NCBI GenBank assembly: GCA_043806215.1
Contig: JAZDHD010000324.1
Coordinates: forward strand, 1-64,000
From: JAVHLK01 sp043806215
GTDB taxonomy: Bacteria > Desulfobacterota > Desulfomonilia > Desulfomonilales > Desulfomonilaceae
Direction: 5' to 3'
DNA length: 64,000 bases
Positions 43,757 through 52,276 of the stretch are shown here, one piece after another. A program made the translations under genes and the position numbers. The notes beneath the pieces were generated by a model. That model was given only the letters and a program-made list of their open reading frames with translations, ran no database searches and was not told the origin of the DNA. Positions within the stretch are counted from its first letter, which is position 1. Every line of letters begins with the position of its first letter.

Positions 43757-43907
43757 GAATCCCCGTAACTTCTCAAAAACCCCGGGCGAATTCCAAGAAT
43801 TCCCCTCCCCGACCCTCCCCGCAAGCAGGGAGGGAGCGCTTCCCCCCGCTTGCGGGGGGATAAGAGGGGGGAAATGGCCCGGACTTATTGAGAAGTTACG
43901 AATCCCC
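43757..43907. mobile_element. 135-bp MITE with 8-bp target duplication
   Basis: GTAACTTCTCAA (43765-43776) and its exact reverse complement TTGAGAAGTTAC (43888-43899) bound a 135-bp palindromic element. The interior has GGGAGGG/CCCTCCC and CCCCGC/GCGGGG type inverted segments. The 8-bp sequence GAATCCCC directly flanks both sides (43757-43764 and 43900-43907), the expected target-site duplication of a transposition event. No coding capacity, so it depends on a transposase encoded elsewhere. Confidence 0.8.
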
Positions 43908-44062
43908 CACGTGCGCTCTCACCAATTGCGTCTTGACTTGAGCGGCCGGATCCCGAACAATTCAGGAGTCAATTTCCGAACAAATCTTCGCTGTACGACA
44001 AGAACATGAGGATCGGAAATACGGAGAGCGTCGCGGCCGGATAGGTATTTCAGGGAGGTACA

Positions 44063-44440
44063 ATGCCGCGTGTGTTTGTCTACGGCACCTTATTGAGAGG
44101 CGAGGCCAACCACTATCTGCTTTCAGAATCACGTTTCCTGTGTGAGGCAGAGACTGTGCCGGCGTACAGCCTGTTCAACCTGGGCGGCTTTCCCGCCATG
44201 TGTTCCGGGGGTTGTACCAGCGTAGCCGGCGAGGTCTTCGAGGTGAGCGGAGAAGTGCTCGATATTCTCGATGAGCTCGAAGAACACCCTGACTGGTACG
44301 CTCGGACTCCTATACGATTGTCCGGAGGCATGTCGGCTGAAACCTATCTCATGGACCCCAAGAGAGTCCGGGGACGGCCGTTGATTCAGTCGGGCAATTG
44401 GCGCCAAAAGGCGGTTGTGAAAGAGCCGTGCCGGCCTTGA
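44063..44440 (+). CDS. gamma-glutamylcyclotransferase-like (AIG2/GGCT) protein
   Basis: A 125-residue protein of the GGCT fold. VFVYGTLLRGEANHYLL (4-20) holds the substrate-binding YGTLL loop, AGEVFEVSGEVLDILDELEEHP (about 56-77) the second region, with the catalytic Glu expected in the DELEEH segment, and YLMDPKR follows. Members release 5-oxoproline from gamma-glutamyl compounds or act on gamma-glutamylamines. GGGAGGT precedes the ATG. The C-terminal tail after NWRQ is short. Confidence 0.85.
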   Translation: MPRVFVYGTLLRGEANHYLLSESRFLCEAETVPAYSLFNLGGFPAMCSGGCTSVAGEVFEVSGEVLDILDELEEHPDWYARTPIRLSGGMSAETYLMDPKRVRGRPLIQSGNWRQKAVVKEPCRP

Positions 44441-44515
44441 AAGACCGGTCTACTCTCATACTGTCCCTCCGGGACGTTAAGGCTTTCGAGCCCCGACAGA
44501 GGCGGCCGAAGGTAG

Positions 44516-44535
44516 CCCGGTACTTCAGTGCCGGG
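44516..44535. terminator. hairpin between convergent genes
   Basis: CCCGGTAC-TTCA-GTGCCGGG, an 8-bp stem with a 4-base loop, lies between the convergent GGCT-like and malQ genes and could serve both strands. No T-tract. Confidence 0.4.
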
Positions 44536-44594
44536 TCACAAGCCAAGCGAGTAGTCTCACGATCGTTCGGTGACCGACATAGTTGTAACAGTTG

Positions 44595-44612
44595 CTTTGG
44601 GACATACGCTAA
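44595..44612. repeat. solo end of repeat family II
   Basis: CTTTGGGACATACGCTAA resembles the right end of family II copy 1 (TTTTGGGACAGACACTTA). No other part of the element is present. Confidence 0.4.
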
Positions 44613-44648
44613 ATACATCTTTCATCTTTCCCGCTTACACCCCCGGCT

Positions 44649-46154
44649 TCACCATGCGCCGGCGGATCGACCGTAGGTTTCCGTCATGAACAGAAGCCTT
44701 TCCCGCAAGTCGTCGGTCAGCATCTCCGCCAACAGCCTCCACCGCCAATTCCCGTCCGTGACCGACGGCGTGTTCATCCGGTCTTTCGAGCCGAGCCCCA
44801 GTATGTCCTGCATGGGAAAGACCGCCATGTCGGCAACCGACATCATGACCATCCGTATCAATTCCCAGTGAATCTCTTCCCCTGGGACCACACGGCCCAG
44901 GTAATTGAAGACACGCCGCTTTTGCTCTTCGGTGATTTCGTTCTCGAACCAACCTCTCGCGGTGTTGTTGTCATGGGTACCGGTATAGGCAACACACCTT
45001 CTTACCAGATTATGGGGTATATACGGATTGGTCGCCGGGTCGTCCCCGAAGGCGAAGAGAAGGATCTTCATCCCCGGGAGACTGAATTTCTCCATGACTT
45101 CAACGACATCCGGGGTGATGACCCCAAGATCCTCTGCTATGATGGGTAGATCGGGAAATCTTTCCACAACGGCCTTGAAGAAGCGAGCCCCGGGTCCGTC
45201 CGTCCACGTTCCGTTCATCGCGGTCTTCTCACCGGCCGGGACTTCCCAAAACCCGACAAATCCGCGAAAGTGATCGATCCTCACCAGATCGCACAGCTTC
45301 ACGTTGTGCCCGATCCGTTCCATCCACCAGTCATAGCCGGATTCTTCCAGAACCTCCCACCGGTAAATGGGATGTCCCCACAACTGGCCGGTCCTGCTGA
45401 AATAGTCCGGGGGAACCCCTGAAACCACAAGGGGCGACTTGCACTCGTCAAGCTTGAACATGTTCGGATGCGCCCACACATCGGCACTGTTGAAGTCGAC
45501 GTAGATGGGAACATCGCCGAAGATTCGCACGCCCTTGCCATTGCCGTACTCTCTGAAAGCCTTCCACTGCTTGTAGAAGATGTACTGAAAAAACTTGGCC
45601 CGTTCAATGATCTCACTCAGATCTTGTTCGGCGCGCCGTACGGCTTCCGGATGCCGGTCACGCAGTTCCTCGGGCCACCGGTTCCAGACCTGCCCTACGA
45701 AGCGGGCCTCAAGCGCGGCGAAGAGCGCGAAGTCATCGAGCCAGTACGTGCTCTCAACGCAAAACTGCTCATAGTCCGCCGGCTTGTCGCGGCCGGCGAA
45801 CGATTTGTACGCCCGTTCCAGGATTTCCTTCTTGAATGCAACGACTGACGGGAAATCGACTCGATCTGCAGGAAACTCCGGACGGGCCTGTAGATCGCTC
45901 TCTTGAAGCAAACCATCGCGGACCAGGAGTTCGGGGCTTATCAGCAAAGGATTTCCTGCAAACGCGGACGGACTCAGATACGGTGAATAGTGATCGGGCC
46001 GAGGAGGGTTCACGGGCAGGATTTGCCAGAGACTTTGCTTGGTTTCGGACAGGAAATCCGCAAACCGATAGGCCGACGGCCCCAGATCGCCTATTCCATA
46101 CGGGGACGGAAGCGATGTGAGGTGGAGGAGTATGCCGCTCAATCGTCTGGTCAT
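44649..46154 (-). CDS. malQ: 4-alpha-glucanotransferase (amylomaltase)
   Basis: A 501-residue GH77 enzyme that moves alpha-1,4-glucan segments between acceptors in glycogen or maltodextrin metabolism. The N-terminus RRLSGILLHLTSLPSPYGIGDLG, then SPYLSPSAFAGNP, the nucleophile region VRIDHFRGF (Asp), PIIAEDLGVITPDV (acid/base Glu) and YTGTHDNNTARGW are classical. Start ATG 46154 is preferred; in-frame GTG codons up to 46169 are possible but no clear ribosome binding site is seen. Divergent from the AAA ATPase gene. Confidence 0.93.
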   Translation of the reverse strand: MTRRLSGILLHLTSLPSPYGIGDLGPSAYRFADFLSETKQSLWQILPVNPPRPDHYSPYLSPSAFAGNPLLISPELLVRDGLLQESDLQARPEFPADRVDFPSVVAFKKEILERAYKSFAGRDKPADYEQFCVESTYWLDDFALFAALEARFVGQVWNRWPEELRDRHPEAVRRAEQDLSEIIERAKFFQYIFYKQWKAFREYGNGKGVRIFGDVPIYVDFNSADVWAHPNMFKLDECKSPLVVSGVPPDYFSRTGQLWGHPIYRWEVLEESGYDWWMERIGHNVKLCDLVRIDHFRGFVGFWEVPAGEKTAMNGTWTDGPGARFFKAVVERFPDLPIIAEDLGVITPDVVEVMEKFSLPGMKILLFAFGDDPATNPYIPHNLVRRCVAYTGTHDNNTARGWFENEITEEQKRRVFNYLGRVVPGEEIHWELIRMVMMSVADMAVFPMQDILGLGSKDRMNTPSVTDGNWRWRLLAEMLTDDLRERLLFMTETYGRSAGAW

Positions 46155-46363
46155 CACAGCAGTCACCACGATGGGAGTGGTCCCTCATACACCGAGAGAC
46201 CGAATACCGGCTGAACAGTACCACAGGCAGACCGGTCTTTGCCAGATGAAACGGTCGCGCATCGGAAGTTGCCGGAGAAATTGATATAGGGAGCGTTTTG
46301 GGTTGCAACGGGCGCAAGTCACGGCTAATCTGCGAGCGAATGAGGAATCCGGGAGGCCGACAC

Positions 46364-47473
46364 TTGAATATTCTGCGACGGGTAATCCTAAGAGGGTTCA
46401 AATCCATCAAAGCAATGGACCTTGAACTGCGTCGTTTGAACGTTCTGATTGGTGCCAATGGAGCAGGCAAAAGCAACCTCATTTCCTTTTTCAAGATGCT
46501 CAATGAGATGACGGCCGGGAGACTCCAACAGTACATCGGGACCACGGGACGTGCCCAATCCATTCTGCATTTCGGTCCCAAGGTGACTCCGCAGATGGAG
46601 GCTGAACTGGAGTTCGAGGTGGCCGGCTCCTTGCATACCTATACCATAGTCCTAAGTTACGCTGCGGCTGATACACTGGTCTTTGCCCGCGAGTGGTTGG
46701 GATGCCGCCGGCAAGATCATCGGAAGGTACCGGCGCGCTCTCTTGGGACGGGACATCAGGAATCTCGTATCGGGCAAGAGAAATACGATATCGAACCAGC
46801 CGCGGGAACCGTCTGGGACTTCCTCCGCCATTGCCTGGTATACCACTTCCACGATACATCACACACAGCCCGTGTCCGTCAATACTGCTACACCGGTGAC
46901 AACCTGTGGTTGATGCCGGATGCCGGCAACTTGGCCGCCGTCCTGCTTCGCCTTCGCGAAACAACCGATGGGAAGGCTTACAGGCGAATCGTCGGCACCA
47001 TCCGTCTGATTGCACCGTTTTTCGATGATTTCTACCTGGAACCGGCTGGTATGAACAAGCAGGACGTCATGTTGAATTGGCGGGACAAAGGCTCGGATCA
47101 AGTGTTTGGCCCACATCAGCTTTCCGACGGCACTCTGCGCGCCATGTGCCTTATCACGTTGCTCATGCAGCCGGAAGGTGATACGCCGGACATCGTCGTG
47201 GTTGATGAACCTGAATTGGGATTGCACCCGTACGCTCTGAATGTGATCGCATCCCTGTTCAAGAAAGCATCTCACCACGCGCAAATCCTCGTCAGTACTC
47301 AATCCAGCTCGTTCCTTGACAACTTCGACGCCGAAGACGTGGTTGTGGTGCAACGGGAAGACAAGGAATCCCTGTTTATGAGGCCCGACCCCGAGATGCT
47401 GGAAGCGTGGCTCGACGAGTACAGCCTTGGTGAAGTGTGGGAGAAGAACGTCATTGGCGGAGGTCCGCACTGA
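46364..47473 (+). CDS. AAA ATPase (AAA_21, RecF/SMC-like) of a two-gene defence-type module
   Basis: A 369-residue ATPase with ABC-like head. Preferred start TTG 46364 with GGGAGG seven bases upstream; ATG 46340 is an alternative. LRGFKSIKAMDLELRRLNVLIGANGAGKSNL gives the Walker A (30-37). LSDGTLRAMCLITLLMQ is the signature and IVVVDEPELGLHPYAL the Walker B, followed by ILVSTQSSSFLDNF. These features are those of overcoming-lysogenization-defect/AAA_21-type ATPases. The stop overlaps the start of the DUF4276 gene as TGATG. ATPases of this group paired with TOPRIM-like or DUF4276 partners are predicted phage-defence or abortive-infection modules; the role here is inferred from that pairing. 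Confidence 0.85.
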   Translation: MNILRRVILRGFKSIKAMDLELRRLNVLIGANGAGKSNLISFFKMLNEMTAGRLQQYIGTTGRAQSILHFGPKVTPQMEAELEFEVAGSLHTYTIVLSYAAADTLVFAREWLGCRRQDHRKVPARSLGTGHQESRIGQEKYDIEPAAGTVWDFLRHCLVYHFHDTSHTARVRQYCYTGDNLWLMPDAGNLAAVLLRLRETTDGKAYRRIVGTIRLIAPFFDDFYLEPAGMNKQDVMLNWRDKGSDQVFGPHQLSDGTLRAMCLITLLMQPEGDTPDIVVVDEPELGLHPYALNVIASLFKKASHHAQILVSTQSSSFLDNFDAEDVVVVQREDKESLFMRPDPEMLEAWLDEYSLGEVWEKNVIGGGPH

Positions 47474-48187
47474 TGGCACGACTCTACCTCTTCGCCGAGG
47501 GCAGGACCGAACAGACTTTTGCCGATACGGTGCTGAAACCGCACCTCGCCGGATTCGAGGTGTACGTGCACAAGCCGGTGCTCATAGCCCACGCGAGGAA
47601 GAAAGGTAGAGTCCATCGAGGCGGCGGACGCAGGTACCCGGCGATGAAGAACGACATCTTGCGACGCCTCTCTCAGGAGAAAGGTAGGGATGTGTTCTTC
47701 ACTACGATGATCGACCTGTACGCGATCCATTCCGATTTCCCGCGGCTGGATGAAGCCGAGAAACTCCGTCAGGGTTCCTCGGGAACGAGTTGAGTTTCTG
47801 GAGCAATCCTTTGCCGACGACATTGGCGACTCGCGGTTTTTGCCGTACATCCAGTTGCATGAATATGAGGCGTACCTGTTTTCCGATCCATCCCAGTTTG
47901 GGTGCTTCTACGACCATCACGAAAAGCAGATTGGGGAACTGAAGGCAATCGCGGATAGACACGCCAATCCGGAACTGATTGACGACGGCATGCACACGGC
48001 TCCCAGCAAACGCATCATCGCGCATCTGCCCGACTACGAAGACGCAAAATCCGCCATAGGACCACAGGTGGCCGAACTGATCGGTCTCGACGTGATCCGC
48101 TCAAAATGCCCCCACTTCGCGGCGTGGCTGACGCTTCTCGAGAAATTGGGCGGGAATGCGCCGATGCTTGAGCGAACGACGGAGTAA
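47473..48187 (+). pseudogene. DUF4276 (TOPRIM-like) protein, frameshifted
   Basis: The first part, from ATG 47473, reads MARLYLFAEGRTEQTFADTV to DFPRLDEAEKLRQ and then stops early at 47793. The rest of the family, VPRERVEFLEQSFADDIGD, RFLPYIQLHEYEAYLFSDP and the C-terminal APSKRI segment, continues in the +1 frame to 48187. Dropping one G from the GGG at 47772-47774 restores a single 237-residue reading frame (EKLRQ-VPRERVEFLE). EGRTEQ and LHEYEA are the expected acidic signatures of DUF4276. Either the gene is recently inactivated, the assembly has an error, or a programmed frameshift occurs; a short GTTCC/GGAAC hairpin lies just after the shift site. Confidence 0.75.
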
Positions 48188-48228
48188 TGGAAGACTGTTC
48201 TTTTGGGTGTAGGAGGGGCTCGATATTA

Positions 48229-48253
48229 CGCAGGGGCGCAAAGCGCCCCTGCG
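48229..48253 (+). terminator. strong hairpin after the DUF4276 gene
   Basis: CGCAGGGGCGC-AAA-GCGCCCCTGCG: an 11-bp perfect stem with a 3-base loop, 42 bp after the stop codon. Followed by GTTTATG rather than a full T-tract. Confidence 0.55.
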
Positions 48254-48660
48254 GTTTATGCGCCCGTGGTGAAAGGTTGGGGGGGGAACAGGGCTATGCG
48301 AGCCCGCTACAGGCGCAGTTCGAAAGAGTGTTGACCGCTCAAAAACTCTCTCCACTTGCATGTCTTTAAAGCAACTATGATGCCAATTTGGGGATCTATT
48401 CGAATAAAATAGGAGAGTTTCGTGATTCCAGTGGGTTAACCACCCCGTTACCAACCCGGCGCTTCACCGGAGATTCTTCACTCCGTCATGCAAATGCGCA
48501 TAAATCACTCGCGCATCGAACTCACATGCGTAATATCAAATAGTTAACCGAGACTTGATGGGCCTAATTGACTCATTGGACCGGATATCGGGCGTTGAAA
48601 AAGCACACCATGTTGCAGCTGCATGCTTGAACGCGCAACCGGTTACGCCAAGGCTTCACC

Positions 48661-48846
48661 GCGCCGGGAAGACGGGCGGGACGCCCGCTCTTGAAGATGA
48701 CGGGCAGGGACGCCCGTCCCACGATGTGCGACGGGCTTGGTCTCTGTCTTTCGTAGCCCCGGCCTCCGTGCCCGGATCTTGTTCTTGCCGGGACGCTACC
48801 GCGCACTTGCGGAATCCGCGACCGTATTATGCCGGAGAACCCTAAG
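48661..48846. repeat. dispersed repeat family I, copy D
   Basis: Right end CCGCGACCGTATTATGCCGG followed by AGAACCCTAAG. The interior contains GACGGGCAGGGACGCCCGTC and GGCCTCCGTGCCCGGATCTT modules identical to copy A. The left end is not recognisable. Confidence 0.7.
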
Positions 48847-49029
48847 TTTCCATTGCCGCGTTGATTTGCCTCAACGCGCCGGGGGTATGTCGGCCCACGG
48901 TCGACGCGGATTTTTTCACCGGGCGGGGGCGGAGCGTGCCGGATCGAAAATGTCGATAATTTCTGTTCTTGCGCTTCCTTAGAAGCGATTCGTTCTATCA
49001 AGTATATCATCTCATAAGAGAATTAGTTC

Positions 49030-49058
49030 TTGACTTGGTTACTGGCATAACATATCCT
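49030..49058 (+). promoter_or_regulatory. probable promoter of the redox pair
   Basis: TTGACT (49030-49035), 17-bp spacer, TATCCT (49053-49058), in an AT-rich stretch about 190 bp upstream of the membrane subunit gene. Confidence 0.45.
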
Positions 49059-49250
49059 TGATTCAAATCTCCTAATTGACTTTGAGACTACGGTAAAGAA
49101 TTGACGATACCCTCAGCTATCACATTGAATCACTCGATTTATCAGGCGGCACGGAATCCCCACGGACAACTCGGGGCGGCTCGGTTTCAGCATGCAGCCC
49201 CCGGAACGAGAAACTCGGAATAACCGACATCGAAGGGAGAAAAAGGAATT

Positions 49251-49928
49251 ATGGAAAACAAGGTGAGCCACGCATTGTACATCCTGCAGGAACCGGTACA
49301 ATACGTCTGTCTTCTCTTCATGGCGAGCATGTACGCCATGAAGATCCGTCAGCTGATGAAGAAGCCCGGTCCCCCGGAAAAGGCGGAGCTTAAAGGGGAC
49401 CGCTACGCGGGGGCCGTGCATTCCCTGGCCAATGTCTTAAGACCGTGGGGGATGGAAAGCACAAGAAATCACCTGTATTTCTATGCAGAATTTGTTGTCT
49501 TTCATATCGCTGTGGCTCTTACTATCGGCTCCACCTTTTTCATTCCCCTTACTCCATGGTTGATGACGCCCCTGGTATCCAAGGTGATCATGGTCTTCAT
49601 GGGACTGGCATTTCTCATCGGATTGCGCCGGATATACCGCCGGTTCACCGTGCCGGAAATCCGCATCATCAGCAGCCCGGATGACTACTTTGCAATAATG
49701 CTGATGACCGCCTTCTTCGGGGTCGGGTTTATTACCATGTCCCTGTGGATTCAAGGCCGGCCGGAGACCGGATGGATGTGGATCTTCTTTCTCATGACCA
49801 CGTTCTTCCTTTTGTATGTTCCTTTCAGCAAGATCTCTCATTACGTCCTGTATCCTTTCGGCCGGGTCATGTACGGCCAGATTTTCGGGGGGCGGGGAGT
49901 GCTGAACAGGAACGTCCGTGAAAACTGA
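49251..49928 (+). CDS. DsrM/NarI-like haem b membrane subunit
   Basis: A 225-residue integral membrane protein with about five hydrophobic segments. Several His residues lie in or near the helices (STRNHLYFYAEFVVFHIAVAL, KISHYVLYPFGRVMYG), the arrangement of di-haem quinone-reactive subunits such as DsrM, TmcC, HdrE and NarI. The ending SHYVLYPFGRV is typical. It is followed 34 bp later by the HdrD/DsrK-like Fe-S gene, so the two should form a membrane complex that exchanges electrons between the quinone pool and a cytoplasmic thiol or ferredoxin-type carrier. Confidence 0.85.
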   Translation: MENKVSHALYILQEPVQYVCLLFMASMYAMKIRQLMKKPGPPEKAELKGDRYAGAVHSLANVLRPWGMESTRNHLYFYAEFVVFHIAVALTIGSTFFIPLTPWLMTPLVSKVIMVFMGLAFLIGLRRIYRRFTVPEIRIISSPDDYFAIMLMTAFFGVGFITMSLWIQGRPETGWMWIFFLMTTFFLLYVPFSKISHYVLYPFGRVMYGQIFGGRGVLNRNVREN

Positions 49929-49962
49929 TTGAGCAGAGAAAATACGCTTGGGAGGAGATACG

Positions 49963-51351
49963 ATGGCCGAGCCGGCAGAATTCAAAGCACAACGGGAAGA
50001 AGAAACCCAGCCGATAAAGCTTGGGACGCAAGAAGGGAGAAAGTGGCCCGTCAAGGAAGCGTTCACGCCCGAGGTTCTGCAGAAGATGGAAGAGCTTCTG
50101 CCGGGCAAGTTGAATCGGATTACCGCGACATCATTGGCCGGATGCATCCACTGCGGCATGTGTTCCGAAGCCTGTCACTACACGCGCTCCATACCTGACG
50201 ACAAGACGCTTCTCCCCGCCTACAAGGCGGACCGTTTCCGAAAGTGGTACAAGTATCGCTACGATTGGATGGCCAAGATGTTCCCGTCATTCGTGGGAGC
50301 TCGGCCGTTGACCAAAGAGCTTGCCGACGAAATGTACGACAAACTGTGGGGAGGCTGCACCATGTGCCGCCGGTGCACGTTCAACTGCCCCATGGGCGTC
50401 GACTACGGCATGCTGGTCCGTGCAGCCCGGGGGATCATGTGCGAGGCGGGCCGGATACCGCAACACCTTCAGGACACCATCGACACCCACTACAATTCCG
50501 GCAACAATATGGCGGTGCCTCACGACGAGTTTATCGAAACCATCGAGTGGATCGAAGAAGAACTCCGGGACGAGGACGGCTGCGAGAACTTTACGATACC
50601 GCTGGACAAGAGGGGAGCGAAGTACTTCCTTACCCTCAACCCGAGGGAACCCAAGTATTATCCGCTGACCATTCAGGCAACCGCAAAGGTTCTCAATGCG
50701 GCCGGCGTGGATTTCACCATCTCTTCACGGTACTGGGACCTCACCAATTATGCGATGTTCAACGGCATCGACAAGGATGCCAAGCTCTTTGCCTCGTGGA
50801 TCTTCGACGAGATGAAGCGGTTGGACTGCGAGTATCTCCTCTCCGGCGAATGCGGCCACGGTTACCGCGGCTTACGATGGGAGCTTCCCAACTGGCTTGG
50901 CGGTGTCCCGTTCAAGATCACGAGCGCAATGGAACTCTTTGCGCAGTTGATTCAACAGGGAAAAATCAAACTCGACAAATCCGTCTGGGACGGCCAGGTG
51001 TTCACCTACCACGATTCGTGCAACATAGCCAGATCGGGAGGGGTTTGGGAAGAGCCCAGGATCGTCATCAATGCAGCGGTGAATGATTTCCGGGAAATGG
51101 AACACAATCGGGAGAACAGCTTTTGCTGCGGCGGAGGCGGAGGGGCTCTGGCCATGCCCGAATTCTCACCCCGCCGCATTGCCGCCGGCAAGATCAAGGC
51201 CGATGAGATCAGAGCCACGGGCGCAACCGTGGTGCTTCAATCGTGCCACAACTGCACCGACCAGTTGAAGGAGATCTGCGAGCACTACAAGATCGATGCA
51301 AAGGTTATGAACCTCGCGGAGCTCCTCACTGAGGCAATAGTACTGCCTTAG
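49963..51351 (+). CDS. HdrD/DsrK-like Fe-S subunit with CCG domain
   Basis: A 462-residue iron-sulfur protein; start ATG 49963 behind GGGAGGAG. Two 4Fe-4S binding sites: CIHCGMCSEAC (Cys61, 64, 67, 71) and CTMCRRCTFNCP (Cys132, 135, 138, 142). The C-terminal CCG part has GECGHGYRG, YHDSCNIARSG, FCCGGGGGAL and SCHNCTDQL. The first CCG motif is degenerate (ECGHGY), as in DsrK/TmcB proteins, which hold a special 4Fe-4S cluster for disulfide-type chemistry. It partners the DsrM-like membrane subunit. The stop codon TAG lies inside the end of repeat copy E. Confidence 0.88.
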   Translation: MAEPAEFKAQREEETQPIKLGTQEGRKWPVKEAFTPEVLQKMEELLPGKLNRITATSLAGCIHCGMCSEACHYTRSIPDDKTLLPAYKADRFRKWYKYRYDWMAKMFPSFVGARPLTKELADEMYDKLWGGCTMCRRCTFNCPMGVDYGMLVRAARGIMCEAGRIPQHLQDTIDTHYNSGNNMAVPHDEFIETIEWIEEELRDEDGCENFTIPLDKRGAKYFLTLNPREPKYYPLTIQATAKVLNAAGVDFTISSRYWDLTNYAMFNGIDKDAKLFASWIFDEMKRLDCEYLLSGECGHGYRGLRWELPNWLGGVPFKITSAMELFAQLIQQGKIKLDKSVWDGQVFTYHDSCNIARSGGVWEEPRIVINAAVNDFREMEHNRENSFCCGGGGGALAMPEFSPRRIAAGKIKADEIRATGATVVLQSCHNCTDQLKEICEHYKIDAKVMNLAELLTEAIVLP

Positions 51352-51547
51352 GGCTCCGGTTCCTAAATACGGTCGCACATTTTCGTCTCGCAGCCGGCTC
51401 GGGTGCCGGCAAGAACAAGATCCGGGCACGGAGGCCCGGGCTACGAAGGATTACGGAAAGGCTCGTTCATCTTCGTGGGACGGGCGTCCCTGCCCGTCAT
51501 CTTCCGGGGCAGCTTGTGCGACCGAATTTACGCCACTGGGCACTTAG
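51347..51547. repeat. dispersed repeat family I, copy E (both ends intact)
   Basis: Left end CTTAGGGCTCCGGTTCCTAA followed by ATACGGTCGCACA; right end TTGTGCGACCGAATTTACGC followed by CACTGGGCACTTAG. Internal GGGCACGGAGGCCCGGGC and GACGGGCGTCCCTGCCCGTC modules are those of copy A in inverted order. The left end overlaps the last codon of the HdrD-like gene and supplies its TAG. Confidence 0.78.
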
Positions 51548-51700
51548 GGCTCCGTTTCCCAAACAACCGCGATTCGCGGATCACGACTGACCATGAAAGT
51601 CCGCCCGGAGCCGGGTCGAAGACCGGGCAGAGCCCGTAGGATAGGCATTCCCGGGCAGGAGCCCGGGAACGAGAAAGAATGGACATTTCCTCTTGTTCCG
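51548..51700. repeat. repeat module shared with 9.8 and 18.3 kb
   Basis: GCGGATCACGACTGACCATG followed by AAAGTCCGCCCGG recurs inverted at 9770-9812; ATGAAAG...CCGGGCAGAGCCCG recurs at 18330-18372. CCCGGGCAGGAGCCCGGG forms a hairpin near 51650-51668. No gene. Confidence 0.55.
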
Positions 51701-51813
51701 ACAATGCCGGATTAAGTTGGCGCTTATGGGCGACGTCCGGGAAACTCGGACGGCAGTCCCGAAGAACGCGGCCCTTGACGCATAAACGCTCATCAAGACC
51801 AAGGAGGGTTGAT

Positions 51814-52203
51814 ATGGCAAAGAAAGTGTTGATCATAGACGACGAGCCGGACATGGTCACGTTTCTGTCCACGCTTCTGGAAGACAACGGGTACGGAATA
51901 GTCACGGCTGTGGACGGGGAAGACGGCCTTCGGAAGGTCAAATCGGAAAGACCCGACCTGATAAGCCTTGACCTGCTCATGCCCAATAAGACGGGGATCA
52001 AGATGTTTCGGGAACTGCGAAAAGATCCTGAAGTAGCCGATATTCCCGTAGTAATGGTTACCGGATTCGGCAAGGACGACGTGCCGAGCATGGATTTCAA
52101 GAAATGGGTTCACGAGCGGGCCATAAGACCTCCGGAGGCATATATAGAGAAGCCCGTGGATAAGGATGTCCTCTTGAAGGCCGTCAAACAAGCCATCGGA
52201 TAG
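51814..52203 (+). CDS. stand-alone response regulator receiver domain
   Basis: A 129-residue single REC domain. Start ATG 51814 with AAGGAGGG upstream. IIDDEPDMV holds the acidic pair, LISLDLLMPNKTG the phosphoacceptor Asp (about 53), MVTGF the Thr, and YIEKPV the Lys. There is an insertion (VPSMDFKKWVHERAIRPPEA) between the Thr and Lys motifs. No output domain, so it may relay to another kinase or control by protein contact. It lies 73 bp upstream of the histidine kinase gene on the same strand and is its probable partner. Confidence 0.9.
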   Translation: MAKKVLIIDDEPDMVTFLSTLLEDNGYGIVTAVDGEDGLRKVKSERPDLISLDLLMPNKTGIKMFRELRKDPEVADIPVVMVTGFGKDDVPSMDFKKWVHERAIRPPEAYIEKPVDKDVLLKAVKQAIG

Positions 52204-52276
52204 CAATTTCCCGGACTCTGCGGCTCGAGAGTGCTGCCTGACGCGCCCTTGAGCCGCAGATGAGTACTTGCCGACC

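Larger units (their letters stand above)
48188..49029. other. 1-kb gene-free region, first part
   Basis: After a hairpin at 48229-48253 and an AT-richer stretch (48360-48580) there is repeat copy D at 48661-48846. No coding sequence is convincing: frames present on both strands are products of the repeat. Confidence 0.5.

Noticed and set aside
48573..49010. 145-residue minus-strand frame
   Set aside because: Most of it is generated by repeat I copy D and similar frames appear in the other copies.
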